Shown here piece after piece: positions 40,001 through 51,650 of a DNA stretch of 64,000 bases. The notes below the pieces were generated by a model, which saw only the letters and a list, made by a program, of their open reading frames with translations, ran no database searches and had not been told where the DNA came from. The stretch comes from Sinohyriopsis cumingii (Eukaryota; Mollusca; Bivalvia; Unionida; Unionidae): assembly GCA_028554795.2 (NCBI GenBank), contig JAPYKE020000037.1, forward strand, positions 868,001 to 932,000. Reading direction: 5' to 3'. How positions within the stretch are numbered: position 1 is the stretch's first letter; the number at the start of each line of letters is the position of its first letter. A program made the position numbers and the translations under genes.

Positions 40001-40430
40001 AATACTACTACAACTATTTGTACTGGCACTACTACTACAAGTATTTGTACTGGCACTACTACTACAACTATTTGTACTGGCAATACTACTACAACTATTT
40101 GTACTGGCACTACTACTACAACTATCTGTACTGCTACTACTACTACAACTATTTGTACTGGCAATACTACTACAACTATTTGTACTACCACTACTACAAC
40201 TATTTGTACTACCACTACTACAACTATTTGTACTGCCACTACAACTACAACTAATTGTACTGCCACCACTACCACTACTACAACTATTTGTACTGCCACT
40301 ACTACTACTACAAGTATTTGTACTGCTACTACTACCACTACTACAACTATTTGTACTGCTACTACTACTACAACTATTTGTACTGCCACTACTACTACAA
40401 CTGTTTGTACTGCCACTAGAAGTTGTTAGG
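37078..40430. repeat. 3.35-kb ACT-rich minisatellite
   Basis: Well over a hundred copies of a unit of about 24-30 bp, built from tgtactgccactactactac followed by aactatt, cacctatt or aactaattgcac. Unit lengths differ almost only by whole ACT triplets, so no stops arise and very long ORFs appear in several frames on both strands (one of 1146 codons on the minus strand, 40447-37007, Ser/Thr/Asn/Cys-rich). I treat these as by-products of the repeat. Both ends are sharp against unique sequence. Confidence 0.95.
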
Positions 40431-40449
40431 CTTAACGAAGAGTTCATTT

Positions 40450-41930
40450 CTCCTCGTTGTACTTAATAAACTGATTGACACCTAAACATTGTGGTCAATT
40501 ACCTTAGAAATGTACTGGACTGCTAATCTTTGTTAAACACGTGACGTGTCTACTCGAATTAAAGTTCGCTTGACCTTTGGCGTCTGATACATCATTATAC
40601 TCTTCCGTTTACTAATGTTAATCTATCACAACAATCTCAAGTATATTTATGGTATGATATTATTGTATAAAATTGTTTTCGTACATTTGAATGGACAAGG
40701 GAACTAAGAAATGAATATGCCATCCATCGGGCGAGTTCATCAGCTTTAGACGCAAGTGAATGTTTAAACATACTGTCTTTGGTGACCTGTATTATTCGCA
40801 CTTGTCTATTTCACAGTCACGAAATACAACACGTGGGAAAAGGAATTCATTGCACCAACCCTAATAAAAGAAAATATGAATCAAATGTGATGTTAAGAAA
40901 GGAAAAATCGTAAAGCACACACAATATTGCGTAAAATACAGTTCTGCAGTTTGTGAATGTGACTGTTTTGTATTTTCAATTTGCATTTTGTGTTGTCTTT
41001 TCTCCTTGATTGCATGTTATGTCAGTATGCTGAGTTTAGGGCCTACTAGACTACTCAGATGTGTTTGTTTCTTTTTTGTCAACAACGTATTACAAAGCTG
41101 ATATATCTCTTTATCATTTTTAATTGGAGATAAACATATTTACAGATGTTGAATTCAAGGTCTAGTTTTATTTAGAAATTAGGAAGGTTCTAGAAGCAAG
41201 TTTTTTGCGAACTAGATGGGAAAAATGACAATCATCCTGGTTATGTTATTGTGTCTTAGCTTTTGATATAAACGTTGTGTGCTTTATAACAACTCATTCA
41301 TATTTGTAAAATCAGTCTTAGAGGAATCAATGTTATTTTCATTCACGTAAGAGGATTCAATTTATTTACTTAAATTATTCATTAGAATTATAAAGTGCTC
41401 TTTGACTCAAGGACTAAAATACTTTTTTTTAGAAATTATTGTGAATTCATTCAAGGATCTTTTCGATTATATCATTGTGAGACATCAAGACTGGTAGCAC
41501 ATCAATGTATTACAGACTACTGGCACATTTGCACGTTTAAAATTGGAATTCATTCGGAAGACGCTGGAATTAATTCAGAATACCATATACCTTGGGACTT
41601 GTGACATAACGTTTAGTGCCGTTTGGGATTTAACTAACAGTACTGTAAGTTCGCTTTGAATTTTCACTTTGTCTTCTAAAAAATAAAATTATTTGTTCAA
41701 TTTTACAAAACTTGTTGGTTTTTGCTTCTTTATGTTACTTAGTTTACGACCGTTGAGTCGTAAAAAATGTAAAGAAATTAAACAATTTTAAAGACAATTT
41801 ATATTCACTTTGTTTAGGAATTGCTTTATTCACAGGTATTTTGATATTTTGATTTTAAATATTTGAGAAGTCATTAATGAAACAAACAAACTTTAATAAT
41901 GTCATCTAAAGTGGAAACCTTTATTTTAAA
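40450..41930. other. Gene-less unique sequence
   Basis: AT-rich, no recognisable coding exon or element. Confidence 0.5.
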
Positions 41931-42119
41931 TCAGACACACGAAGGTTTAGAACCCATGAAGAATGACGAGTTCATTGAATTTACCAGATAATGTGATTTT
42001 TTTCTGAGGTGAAGGCTTCTTTAAGGAAGCGAGAAATAAAGAATTTTTTGGTCCAATATTTGGTGGATAAGAATTGTTTAGATAAAAGTACTTGAGAAAA
42101 TGGAGAACACCTGAGGTAT

Positions 42120-42660
42120 CCGCTGGGGATGAGCAGTATAACAAAGCTGACGTCTCAAGGGCCCATGTTGTTAAACAAGCCTGGACACGTCCAATCGTGT
42201 AATGAGAAAACGAAGAATGGAACAAAGAGGGAAGCAGATCAAGTAATCAGGTATCCGCTGGTGACGAGTGGTATGCGAGATATCAATTTGTTGTTCCGAC
42301 GTATGATCAACAGGACATTCTTAGTTAAACCCATGAAACTGTTATCTGCTCATATAGGAGTCAGTAAGACGTAACATAAAATCTTAAATCAATTTTATTG
42401 GCCCGAAAATTAAAAGTAATGTTTCTACATACTGTAGATCTTGTCACACCTGTCGAATGGTAGCAAAACCCAATCAGAAGATACCTAAGGCTCATCTGCA
42501 ACCTATTCCTGCATTCGACAAACCATTTAGCAGAATAATGGTAGACTGTGTTTGTCCTTTAACTAAGTCCAAGATAGGCAATACCTGTTGACCATAATGT
42601 GTGCATCCACAAACGTTCCAGATGCTATTCCTTTGATGAATATTAAAACTTAAACCATAA
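42120..42660 (+). pseudogene. Ty3/Gypsy integrase fragment
   Basis: From about 42340 the broken frames read AHIGVSKT, then QFYWP, then CRSCHTCRMVAKPNQKIPKA and PIPAFDKPFSRIMVDCVCPL and LLTIMCASTNVPDAIPL. This is the HHCC zinc-binding module and the first catalytic Asp of a Ty3/Gypsy integrase. Stops and frameshifts are frequent, and the DD-E core is not complete. Its upstream part (42140-42240) is repeated, diverged, at about 43320-43445, so two pieces of the same element family lie about 1.2 kb apart. Confidence 0.78.
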
Positions 42661-42667
42661 TGCAGCA

Positions 42668-42955
42668 AGTAATATATGTCCAAATGCTACAACTAATATA
42701 TGTCCCAATGCAGTACTGATATATGTACCAATACTAATACTAATATATGTCCAAATGCTGCAACTAATATATGTCCCAATGCAATACTGATATATGTACC
42801 AATACTAATACTGATATATGTCCAAATGCTACAACTAATATATGTCCCAATGCAATACTGATATATGTACCAATACTAATACTAATATATGTCCAAATGC
42901 TACAACTACTATATGTCCCAGTGCTACACTGATATATGTTCCAGTGAGTAATAAG
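42668..42955. repeat. 71-bp tandem repeat, four copies
   Basis: Unit containing atatatgtccaaatgctaca followed by actaatatatgtcccaatgc. Copies begin at 42677, 42748, 42819 and 42890. It lies directly after the Gypsy fragment. Confidence 0.9.
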
Positions 42956-43048
42956 TTCATTCTCATCGCATATACAATAGCAAAAATATAATTAATAGAA
43001 AGAAACAGAAACATGAATTTGTTCTTGTGATGATGATAATGACGATTC

Positions 43049-43081
43049 TTCTTCTTCTTCTTCTTCTTCTTCTTCTTCTTC
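43049..43081. repeat. (CTT)n microsatellite
   Basis: About 11 CTT triplets. Confidence 0.9.
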
Positions 43082-43449
43082 ATGTTGTTGCTGATGATGA
43101 TGTTTTTTATGGAGAAAGCAAAGTTTGCTGTGACTACAAGAAAAGAGTATAAATGTGAGCTTGAGTACGACGGGTCATATTATTTTCCAAGTGCTCATAT
43201 GCATGTTTGGCACAGAATAAATCGTTTATTGCTGTAATCTATTTGATGGCCACTTACTAAGTATGTGAATGATACAAAATAATGTTTTAGCACTTGATGA
43301 GTTGGACTCGAGCAGAACAGAAAGTTTAATTTGATGGTGTATCACAGCTGACTTCTCAAGAGCGCATGACGTTAAACCAGTCTGGACCAGTCCAATCATG
43401 TAATATAAAAAGGACGTGTGGAATAAACAAAGGAGCACATTAAGTAATA

Positions 43450-46268
43450 ACAATACTAGTACAAGAAGAAGATAATGACGATGAAATGGTGATCAAGCCG
43501 ATGATTAAACTGATTTATACGAAATGTTCCAGCAGACACATAAAAGGAATACCAATAAAGCTGAAGAATGAAAACTGAACGAAATTTAATGTCGATACTT
43601 TCAAGTGCAGTGCATATAAATCGGAGCGAATCAGAGGAGGTCCGCGTTCCTTTACTTTTATGATCACTACTATAATGTATGCATATGTCTAAATACACAG
43701 TCAATAAAATGACTGAATAGATGATGGATTGACTGTTTGATTGATTAATTGATTGATTAATTGATTGATTAATTGATAGACTAATTGATTCATGAAACTA
43801 CTTAACTGAACGAGGTCCATATAAAACAGACTGAATCAGATTCTGTCCAGGTATTCGGTCCAGAAGTAACCGTCATGATGGAGCTGCTGAAACAAGGCAA
43901 TCCAAAAGCATATAAACTCTTTCCATAGCAAACCACGTCAACATTCTATTCTTTCGTTACTTATGACCCTTCCGTAATTAATACGTCGTCCTCCAGCATA
44001 TTTGTCCATATGTCCAATTCGCATGAGAATTTGCATTTGCTGGACATCAACATTTTCTGTTCCGGCGTCTGTCCGGATTCACGCAGGGTGTCCAATTTTT
44101 ATTTGTTTCCTATCAATCTAATGCAATATCCCGTCATTACTGTTTGTATTCAATGCTTCCATTCACATCACATGACTAGATAATCCGTGGATGCATTCGT
44201 GAATAGCTATCCAAAATGTTTTAATGTATAGTATCCATCATGATGCCAAACTGCGTTCTGTTCATGACAGAGATAGTGACGTTGGTGAAGTCGTTTACAC
44301 AGTCCTGTTTGAACACCTTTGGGGTCCACTATTCATTATAGTAGTTGCACTATTCTCTAAGAACACAAGTAGCCCATTGTGGATTCATTTAGAAAGCATC
44401 AATCGGTATTTGTGTGATCGCCTACAGCCTCCAATTTTCTTTCAACTTAAACATGGCGATATCTAAAATGTCAGAGAATTGTTTCCATCAGTACCTACAA
44501 CACATTTTGGATATACTTTTCAAAGTTCTTATGCTAAGTAAAAGACTGTGCTGAGTTGCAAAACAATATAATATTTCTTGATTTGCAAGACCGAATATGA
44601 AATAAATCTTTTAAAGTTTCTCACGTGACTCCTCCAAATTGTGACCATTACTTTGTAAATGTTTGAGGATCTGCACAAAGTATCAAGAATCATTACCTAA
44701 AAAATGTGAACTTATTATAAATTCGAGATGCTAAGTCGAATATTTTAGTAACTAAGTCGAAACATTTAGATACTACTCGAACTTAAGGTATAACAAGCCG
44801 AAGGTTCCAGTTAATACTCGATTTTGCGAGATACCAAGAGGAAACTCATAGTTAAAAATTTGAAAGTCTGAGATAACTCGAAAGTCTGAAACAATAACTT
44901 AGAATATTGCGATACTAATACGAAGGTTTAGTTACTAAGTCGAACCTTGGAGATACTAACTAAAATATTGCAATTCTAAGTCGAATATTTCAGTTACTTT
45001 GTAGCCATTTTCGAGTTCATTTCGATAGGATAGATGAACCCATTTGGTTCAAATACTATTTCGTACTTTAGAGAACAATTGATGTTTTTTTATTTTTTTA
45101 TTTCTTCGTCATTCTAGTACCTGATATATTCATCGACAGTTAAACGATGTGGTCTGCTACACTGCAGTCGCACTTGAATCATGATCGTCATGATAAACAC
45201 GGGCCTACTCCTATACAAGTTTGTTCAACCGTTTGGGTCTGGTTCATCATTATCGTCTAAAGTAAATATTTCACTTGATTAGAAAGGTTGTCTCTAGTGC
45301 GTAATGTTGGAAAATATATCGATCACTATGTTGTTCGACGCCTCCAACAAAAAAATCTCTGTACGCTATTTTGATCCATATCGTTATCACGTGTTATGTT
45401 TAGTTACATTTGCTCAATAACCTATCGCAGGGAACTATATTTATAGCGATGTATTTAGTGTGTGTGTGTGTGTGTGTGTGTGATTTGGTTTTTAACCTTA
45501 CATATGCAATAAATAAAGGATATCTAGATCTTCTTTTTAAATTAGATACAAGAAATGTTTTCAATAATGAAATGGAAACACTGTATTGTCACAAATGGCG
45601 AAGTGAAAAGTGAAATTACAAACTGATTACACTTCTCAAGAGAAACATTGGTTTATATTTACTCAACAGTAGATTTAAATTTTTTTATATATGTTTGAAG
45701 GAAAAACCACCTATGTCCGTGAATTATATTCCCCATTATGTGTCATTGCTATTAACGGGTGCATTTCTACATCAATAAAAAGAACTTATGACAAAATTAA
45801 CTTGTACATATAATGCTTTATATCGTGCGTTTTGTCAAATTAATGAATATTTTCAGACGAAATGAAGAGAATATTTTGGACTTTTAGTAATATATCTTGC
45901 GCGCATTGATGCAATGCATATTATCTGGGTGGGTTTATTGTACCAACATTACAGAGTAGTAGTATCCGGTAGAATTCAGAGCGTAACATCTTTAAACAAA
46001 GTGTTTTAATGATTGTTAGTTTACTTATTAGGATTTTGGTTCTTTAACTGTTTGTTTCTGCAGTCAAACTTGAGCTTTTGCGTGGTCTATTCACGCTTGT
46101 AGTCTGGATCGGTAAAACTGACGAAACATTTTGTTCGAACTAAGATGTTTCAATATCGAATTACAAAATGTAAAATAAATATGAATATTTCAGTTAAAGC
46201 ATGAGTAGCATTAATAACGAGAGTGCTAATAGTAGTAGTAATAGTAGTAGTAATAGTAGTTAGCAGTT

Positions 46269-46302
<34 letters not shown>

Positions 46303-47930
46303 CAAGAACAGTAGTAGTGAAAAGAGTAGTAGTAGAGGAAAGAGTAACAGTCGCAAGAAATTTGTAGCACGAATAGTATTAGTAACAAGGGTAGTAATAT
46401 TAGTAGTAGTAGTAGTAGTAGTAGCTGTAGTGGTAGCGTAGCAGTCGCAAGAATAGTGTCGGCATTTGTAACACGAGTAGTAGTTGTAGCAAGAGAAGTA
46501 GTATTTGTAGCAGTTGTAACACGAGTGATAGTCATAGTAAGGGCATTAGCAGCGGCAAGAGTAGAGCACTAGTAATACTAGTGACAGCAGTCAATGCAGT
46601 AGGAGTAGTTAAAGCAACCTCTTTTATTTCTTGTTATCCATACATGTATTTAAATGCATAAATCAATCATTTTCTACAACGTGAAGTTTTCAAATTATTA
46701 AAACTAAAATTAGTCTTTCTCAGATTGTGATGTAGTCACATTGAAATCGAACGTCATTTTAGCCGATGTACATATTTAAATATTTACTATTTTTGTTTTA
46801 TTTTCAATTGCAATTTTTTTTATTAGCTTCATTGTTATATCGTATGAAAAATGTATTGGTTGCACTTGAAATGCTGCCGAAGGGATGGATGTCTTTTTAG
46901 AATTTTTTCTTCTCCCATTCAAGTAAGTGTTTCTTTCTTCTTCAAATTTGTTTTAGCCATGCTCATTCTAATTTCTGTTTTAATGAAATAGTCGCGTAGT
47001 TTTATCTGGTGTATAAATTCAGAAAGAAGTTTTCGCAAACATTAATATTGTGAACTTTTTGGACATCATTCTTGATGTAACTGTCGTGTGCGAAGAAATA
47101 CCAGAAGTCCTAATTTTTCTTATTGTCGTTTTTTTTTATTCCCTCATTTCTATGTCGTAAAAGATTAATATAAGGCTTAGTAGTCTCTCTGCCATCCACC
47201 CAACAAAAACAGTTCTTGAGACCATTCTATGTTTTGCTCTTTAAAATTCACAAAATTAATTTACCAGGCACATGATGAATATTACATTCTGAATAGTTTT
47301 GAATTTTCAGTGTTCTACTGAATAATAATTATAATAATAATAATAATAATAATAATATTAAGAAGAAGAAGAAGAAGAAGAAGAAAAAGAAGAAGAAGAA
47401 CAATAACAGCAATAACAACAACAATGCTACTACTACGGTTAATCCTTCAAATTATCTCTCCGTGAGTTTCTTGATGTCCTTCTTATGCCTCTTGAAACTA
47501 CACGCAGTTTTGTTATCACTTTGATTGCTTTGTTCTTTTTGACCCATTTACCTTTCAACTTGTACATATCAATCCAACACCTAATGCACCAGTCCACACC
47601 TAATAAGCACGGCAAACAAAGTCGGAATTGCATCACCTTTGAATCACGATATAGATAATATATACAAAATATGTTGTAAACAATTCTTGAGGTAAGGGTA
47701 AATATTTTCATTGAATGGAATATTCCACTTGTTTAGATTAATTGTCTCTCGTACAATATTAAGATCAATATTCTTTTCAAGCTTTTCACTTTAATATGCA
47801 TGTTCTCTGTGATTTTATGAATGCACATTTACTATTAATATTTGTATTCTTGTTGTTAATGACAGAAATGAATATTTTACTATTACACAATAATGTCAAA
47901 ATTAGGATCTTACTTAGAATGGGATTCTAA
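43450..47930. other. Gene-less stretch with simple repeats
   Basis: No conserved coding exon seen. Contains (ATTG)-type repeats at 43733-43790, degenerate ctaagtcgaa repeats at 44730-45000, (GT)n at 45458-45482, a (GTA)-rich tract at 46222-46560 and (AAT)n(AAG)n at 47325-47400. Confidence 0.55.
46222..46560. repeat. (GTA)n-rich tract
   Basis: Imperfect GTA triplets interrupted by gcaagaa and aacacga motifs. It gives low-complexity ORFs only. Confidence 0.88.
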
Positions 47931-47980
47931 ATTATATATATAAGGAGGAATTAAATTTCGCAGTACTGATTGCTTATGAA

Positions 47981-48006
47981 CACACACACACACACACACA
48001 CACACA
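47981..48006. repeat. (CA)n microsatellite at the viral-element boundary
   Basis: Thirteen CA units directly before the sequence where host repeats give way to the viral element. Confidence 0.9.
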
Positions 48007-48040
48007 GTAGGTCAGGAATAGACGGCAGAGGGTACAATAT

Positions 48041-48192
48041 TAGCAGCAGAGAGGGTGAACAGACCACTTAGAGGAATGGTCACCCTTGTGTTTAGACAAA
48101 AAAAAGTAGTGACCATTCATAGAGGTCAATACCACGTCTACGATTATTGTTTGTCCCAAACAGAATTGTAGACAAGACCCTCTCTGCTGCTA
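48041..48192. repeat. Nested inverted repeats near the element's left end
   Basis: A perfect 16-bp arm, tagcagcagagagggt at 48041-48056, is mirrored at 48177-48192. Inside it, gaatggtcac (48074-48083) pairs with gtgaccattc (48109-48118), and gtctac (48136-48141) pairs with gtagac (48168-48173) around gtttgtcccaaac. The region could be the terminal repeat, an origin or a hairpin. Confidence 0.85.
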
Positions 48193-48224
48193 TGTTATTC
48201 TGAATAATCCTGGGAATCTTCATC

Positions 48225-48527
48225 TCAGTCCTGGGAATTTGTTCTATGTTTCAAGTAATATTCAAGTTCTGATGGTGGTTTTTCTATTTTTGGATTTATG
48301 TTCTTTCTTTTTCTGTAATAGTTTATCAAACTTCTGTATCGATCTCCACCGCAATTTTTGCAAATCTGATATAATCCTCTAACGCCGTTGTTACATCCAA
48401 CACAACTTCGTGGACCAGCATGAGGGTTTTTCTTTATAAGATAATTATGTTTTCTGCAATATTCTCCACGACATTTTTTATCACATTTGTTAGTGGTTCC
48501 TTGACGCAGCCACGCACAGTTGTTCAT
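48225..48527 (-). CDS. Small Cys-rich zinc-binding-like protein, paralog A
   Basis: 100 codons. The first half has a Cys/His cluster (C4, C15, C19, C24 and H27, around KCRGEYC). The second half has CVGC and CKNCG pairs, each CxxC. This is consistent with two zinc-binding modules. It is clearly paralogous to the protein at 58437-58679: cysteine spacing and the pattern CRGE-(Y/F)-C, GVRG and YY are shared. It is transcribed divergently from the coiled-coil gene across 77 bp of AT-rich DNA. I do not recognise a named family. A nucleic-acid-binding or regulatory role is inference. The frame is intact. Confidence 0.8.
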   Translation of the reverse strand: MNNCAWLRQGTTNKCDKKCRGEYCRKHNYLIKKNPHAGPRSCVGCNNGVRGLYQICKNCGGDRYRSLINYYRKRKNINPKIEKPPSELEYYLKHRTNSQD

Positions 48528-48604
48528 TATATTAATGATATCTTTTTAATTCAATTTACACCCCTTCTGTTGCTATTAATTAAAAAATTGTTATATTAAA
48601 AATA
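48528..48604. promoter_or_regulatory. AT-rich divergent promoter region
   Basis: 77 bp between two divergent start codons, with ttgttatattaaaaata just before the plus-strand ATG. Similar short TATA-like stretches abut other start codons of the element. Confidence 0.45.
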
Positions 48605-49705
48605 ATGGTACATCCAGAATCTCATACTGCAAGAATAGCACGAGAACGATTAGAAGCAATCAAAAAATTTCTTCCCGTGCGAGATTCATTTAGAAAAAAT
48701 CTACAAGCGCAGCAAGAAGCACAAGTTGAGTACGAAGAAGAAACTAAAAAACTGTTTAAACCCGTCACTACAGCTACTGAACAAGTTACAGCTGTCATCA
48801 AAGAAGATCTTCTTCCGGTATCAAAACAAACAGCAGAACAAACTGAAAAAATAGCAAGAAGAACTAAACAAACAAAGAAGATTTTACGAGATCTTCCACC
48901 TGGCATAGCCAGGGAAATAGCTGCGGCTCAACCTCCACCTGTCGGCGAAGAAATACTTGAAGGTATTGGAAAACTTCGTGCTGAAGCCGCCGACGTGCAA
49001 AAAGAACATACACCTAAATTCAAGCCAGTAAAAGAAAATATAAAATTAATTGCAAAATTTAAGGAAGGGGTTGTTGAAGAAATTAGGAATACTGAAAGAG
49101 AAAAATTACCCGAAAAAATATTAGATTATATATCTGACAAATCTGGTATTTTAAAACCCCGTTATGAAAAAGTAAAAAATGAAGATCTTATTAAATATAT
49201 ATATCGCATACATGCAAACAAAAGACGGGTTGAAGGTGATAATTCGAAATGCAAAGATCTTTACAAAAAAGTAGAAATACTTCGTAGAGAGAGACTAGAA
49301 CAAGAACAAGAACAACTCTCCCAGTATCAACTTCCTCCACCTTTACAACGTAAAAACAATTCTGCGCCGATAATGACATATTCACCGGTAGATTCACCAC
49401 ATGGATTTCGAAGAAGTGACTTACCTGACATATCCCCGGTCACCACTGAAGTACTTTATCCGGTGATGCAACCACCAGTATTTAAAACACCTCAAGATGA
49501 ACATAAAACAGGATCTTGTTTATGTCCTGATAATATCATTAATGATGTGTCACGGTTAGAAGTTCTCATAGGAAGAAAACGAGCTGGAAATAATTCACCA
49601 GAAATAATTAATGAAGCAGCTGATATTTGTCGGCGATTATTTCAAGGTGGTATCATGGATATCGGAGTTTACCGAGAACTTATCGATGAACTTGTTGATG
49701 ACTAG
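48605..49705 (+). CDS. Element coiled-coil protein, unknown function
   Basis: 366 codons, frame intact, ATG preceded by TATATTAAAAATA. Residues 1-130 are charged and helical (many Glu, Lys and Gln with heptad-like spacing). A middle part (200-250) is basic and Gln-rich. A Pro-rich linker with PPVFKTP follows, then a compact C-terminal region, CLCPDNIINDVSRLEVLIGR to YRELIDELVDD. It is first gene of the virion block and is followed 28 bp later by the basic core-like protein, so a structural or assembly role is likely by position. I do not recognise the family. No signal peptide or TM segment. Confidence 0.75.
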   Translation: MVHPESHTARIARERLEAIKKFLPVRDSFRKNLQAQQEAQVEYEEETKKLFKPVTTATEQVTAVIKEDLLPVSKQTAEQTEKIARRTKQTKKILRDLPPGIAREIAAAQPPPVGEEILEGIGKLRAEAADVQKEHTPKFKPVKENIKLIAKFKEGVVEEIRNTEREKLPEKILDYISDKSGILKPRYEKVKNEDLIKYIYRIHANKRRVEGDNSKCKDLYKKVEILRRERLEQEQEQLSQYQLPPPLQRKNNSAPIMTYSPVDSPHGFRRSDLPDISPVTTEVLYPVMQPPVFKTPQDEHKTGSCLCPDNIINDVSRLEVLIGRKRAGNNSPEIINEAADICRRLFQGGIMDIGVYRELIDELVDD

Positions 49706-49733
49706 TTGTTAAATAAATGGTAAATTAAAAAAG

Positions 49734-50237
49734 ATGATCATACATAATAATCATCGTAAACCCGTGCAGGTCAGAGCGGTAAACTCACGATTACCAATCT
49801 ATAAAGCTTCTTACGGAGATGGACTTGGTGATGTTGTGCGGAGATTATTCATAAGGATGGCTCCAAAAGTAGCACCTGTTGCAAAACAATTATCGATGAA
49901 AGCTATTGATATTGTTCGTGATAAAGCCCCTGGAGCAATTGTCAATGTTGCTGGTAAGGCGTTTTCGGCAATCAAAGAAAGACTAGCACGATTATTGCGA
50001 CGAAAACAACAACCACCAGTGAAACTGGCAAGTACTGAAATTATGCCCGCAGACGTAAGTAAAATAATAAATCAGGCTGCAAATAAAAAACTAGCGGAAT
50101 TATCTGATGAGGCAGAAAGAAATATGACATCAAATTTAATAGCAGATCAAAGACTCGGTGAATCAGGAAATAATATTTCAAGCATGATATCAGGAAGTGG
50201 AGTTTCCAAACCCGGTTTTCGTGTTAGACGAAAATAA
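49734..50237 (+). CDS. Basic virion core-like protein
   Basis: 167 codons, intact. It has a Gly-Asp-rich amphipathic stretch YGDGLGDVVRRLFIRMAP (residues 27-44), then Ala/Lys/Arg-rich helices with a LARLLRRKQQPP cluster. The C-terminal tail is Gly/Ser-rich and ends GFRVRRK. Size, position just before the major capsid gene and basic amphipathic character recall the small core or membrane-lytic proteins of adenovirus-like virions. No diagnostic motif was found, so that role is inference. Its 3' end lies 10 bp before the MCP start codon. Confidence 0.65.
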   Translation: MIIHNNHRKPVQVRAVNSRLPIYKASYGDGLGDVVRRLFIRMAPKVAPVAKQLSMKAIDIVRDKAPGAIVNVAGKAFSAIKERLARLLRRKQQPPVKLASTEIMPADVSKIINQAANKKLAELSDEAERNMTSNLIADQRLGESGNNISSMISGSGVSKPGFRVRRK

Positions 50238-50247
50238 TTATAATAAA

Positions 50248-51621
50248 ATGTTTAAGCGTGAATCAGACACAGCATTTGATATGGAGGCACCTGTCCTTAA
50301 AGATGAATCGGTACGTGATTATCAGTTTTATTCTTATGAGGCACGAATACCAAATCAACGTGGAAGAATTGAACTACAAGTTCATGATACAAGTAGATAC
50401 TTTTTACTCGCTGAGGCTTTTCTTGAGGTAGAAGGTACAATTGTAAGAACGGATGATACTAATTACGGAGGTGCAGTAAAAGTTGGTTTTGTCAATAATG
50501 GGATCATGGCGTTGTTTGATAGCGCCACTTATATGATCGATGGAAAAAATATCGAATCGATTCAGAAAGATGTAGACGTTGCTACAACAATAATAGGATT
50601 AGCAAGATATTCTGATGGTTATACAAGATCAGCAGGTCCTACAATGACGTTTGTGAAAGATAACTCCAATCACCCTGAAATCGATCCGTATAATATAAGA
50701 CGACCAAGAAATTTTGCCGATAACAATGATGCTGATGTGTGGCCAGTGGTTCATGGTTCTGGCGAAAATTTCAACTTGGGATTTGCAGCACGTAGAAGTA
50801 TGTTGATAGGAGACAATATAAGATTCTCATGTGCAATTCCACTATCGCATATTTTTGGATTTTGTAGAAATTTTAGAAAGGTTATTTTTGGAGCTAGACA
50901 CACGGTTGTTCTTGTGCGAAAAGGTGATGATAACGATGCTCTCTGGAGACCTGCTGGTGATGCTGGTAAAGCAGTGTTATCGAAACTTTCACTGTGGATG
51001 CCGGTAATGACTCCAACGATCGCAGTAGAACAAAAATTAATTTCTTTCATGGACACAGGTGGTAAATCCTTGTTGTCATGGTTAACAACAAGCACAGATA
51101 TTATGCATATAAACGTTAACGGTCAGTTCACATGGCATATAGCATCACAACAGGGTGTTTCTGCACCGCGACATATTTTTGTTGCGTTTCAGGAAACTAA
51201 TCGATTAGGCTCACAAGTTCGATCTCACATGATATTTGACAAACTAGGTATCACAGATATTTCTTTACGGATAAACGGACAACAAGAACCAACAGAAAAT
51301 ATACAACTAAATTATGAACAGAATCATATAGGACGTGCATATCATCGTTTAATGTCATTCATGGGACGTGATCAAAATGTTGATACTGGATTGCAAATAT
51401 CACAAAATGATTTCAGAACTTTGTATCCGATTTATTATTTTTCATTAGAACATCTTGATCTATCAAAACAATCTGTCGTTGATATACATCTTAAAGCAAC
51501 ATTGAGTACAGGTGGTGTTGATTATAGAGCAATCGCGGTCATACTTAGCGATAAAGCCATGTTACTTGAAGGTGGTAGTGGTCGAATGAGAGTCGTTGAT
51601 GCACCAGTGGAAAATCTTTAA
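50248..51621 (+). CDS. MCP: Major capsid protein, double jelly-roll type
   Basis: 457 codons from ATG 50248 (MFKRESDTAFDMEAPVLKDE), preceded by ATTATAATAAA. The upstream in-frame GTG would overlap the previous gene and was not chosen. Features: N-terminal acidic leader, LQVHDTSRYFLLAEAFLEVE, then the central IPLSHIFGFCRNFRKVIFGA and a beta-rich second half with PRHIFVAFQETNR and YPIYYFSLEHLDLSKQSVVD. This pattern is recognisable as the major capsid protein found in many invertebrate Polinton-like elements, a double jelly-roll forming hexon-like trimers. Recognition is from memory of the family pattern, and no alignment was run. The frame is fully intact. Confidence 0.83.
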   Translation: MFKRESDTAFDMEAPVLKDESVRDYQFYSYEARIPNQRGRIELQVHDTSRYFLLAEAFLEVEGTIVRTDDTNYGGAVKVGFVNNGIMALFDSATYMIDGKNIESIQKDVDVATTIIGLARYSDGYTRSAGPTMTFVKDNSNHPEIDPYNIRRPRNFADNNDADVWPVVHGSGENFNLGFAARRSMLIGDNIRFSCAIPLSHIFGFCRNFRKVIFGARHTVVLVRKGDDNDALWRPAGDAGKAVLSKLSLWMPVMTPTIAVEQKLISFMDTGGKSLLSWLTTSTDIMHINVNGQFTWHIASQQGVSAPRHIFVAFQETNRLGSQVRSHMIFDKLGITDISLRINGQQEPTENIQLNYEQNHIGRAYHRLMSFMGRDQNVDTGLQISQNDFRTLYPIYYFSLEHLDLSKQSVVDIHLKATLSTGGVDYRAIAVILSDKAMLLEGGSGRMRVVDAPVENL

Positions 51622-51650
51622 TTATTCAAAAAAATATTATTTATATAAAA

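Noticed and set aside
37007..40447. 1146-codon Ser/Thr/Cys-rich gene on the minus strand
   Set aside because: Comparable stop-free frames exist in other frames and on the other strand of the same repeat. It is explained by triplet repeats lacking stops.
46150..46535. Overlapping ORFs of Leu, Ser and Thr runs
   Set aside because: All derive from the (GTA)n tract in different frames.
50197..50247. GTG start extending the MCP by 17 codons
   Set aside because: It overlaps the 3' end of the previous gene, and the ATG at 50248 has the usual AT-rich leader.
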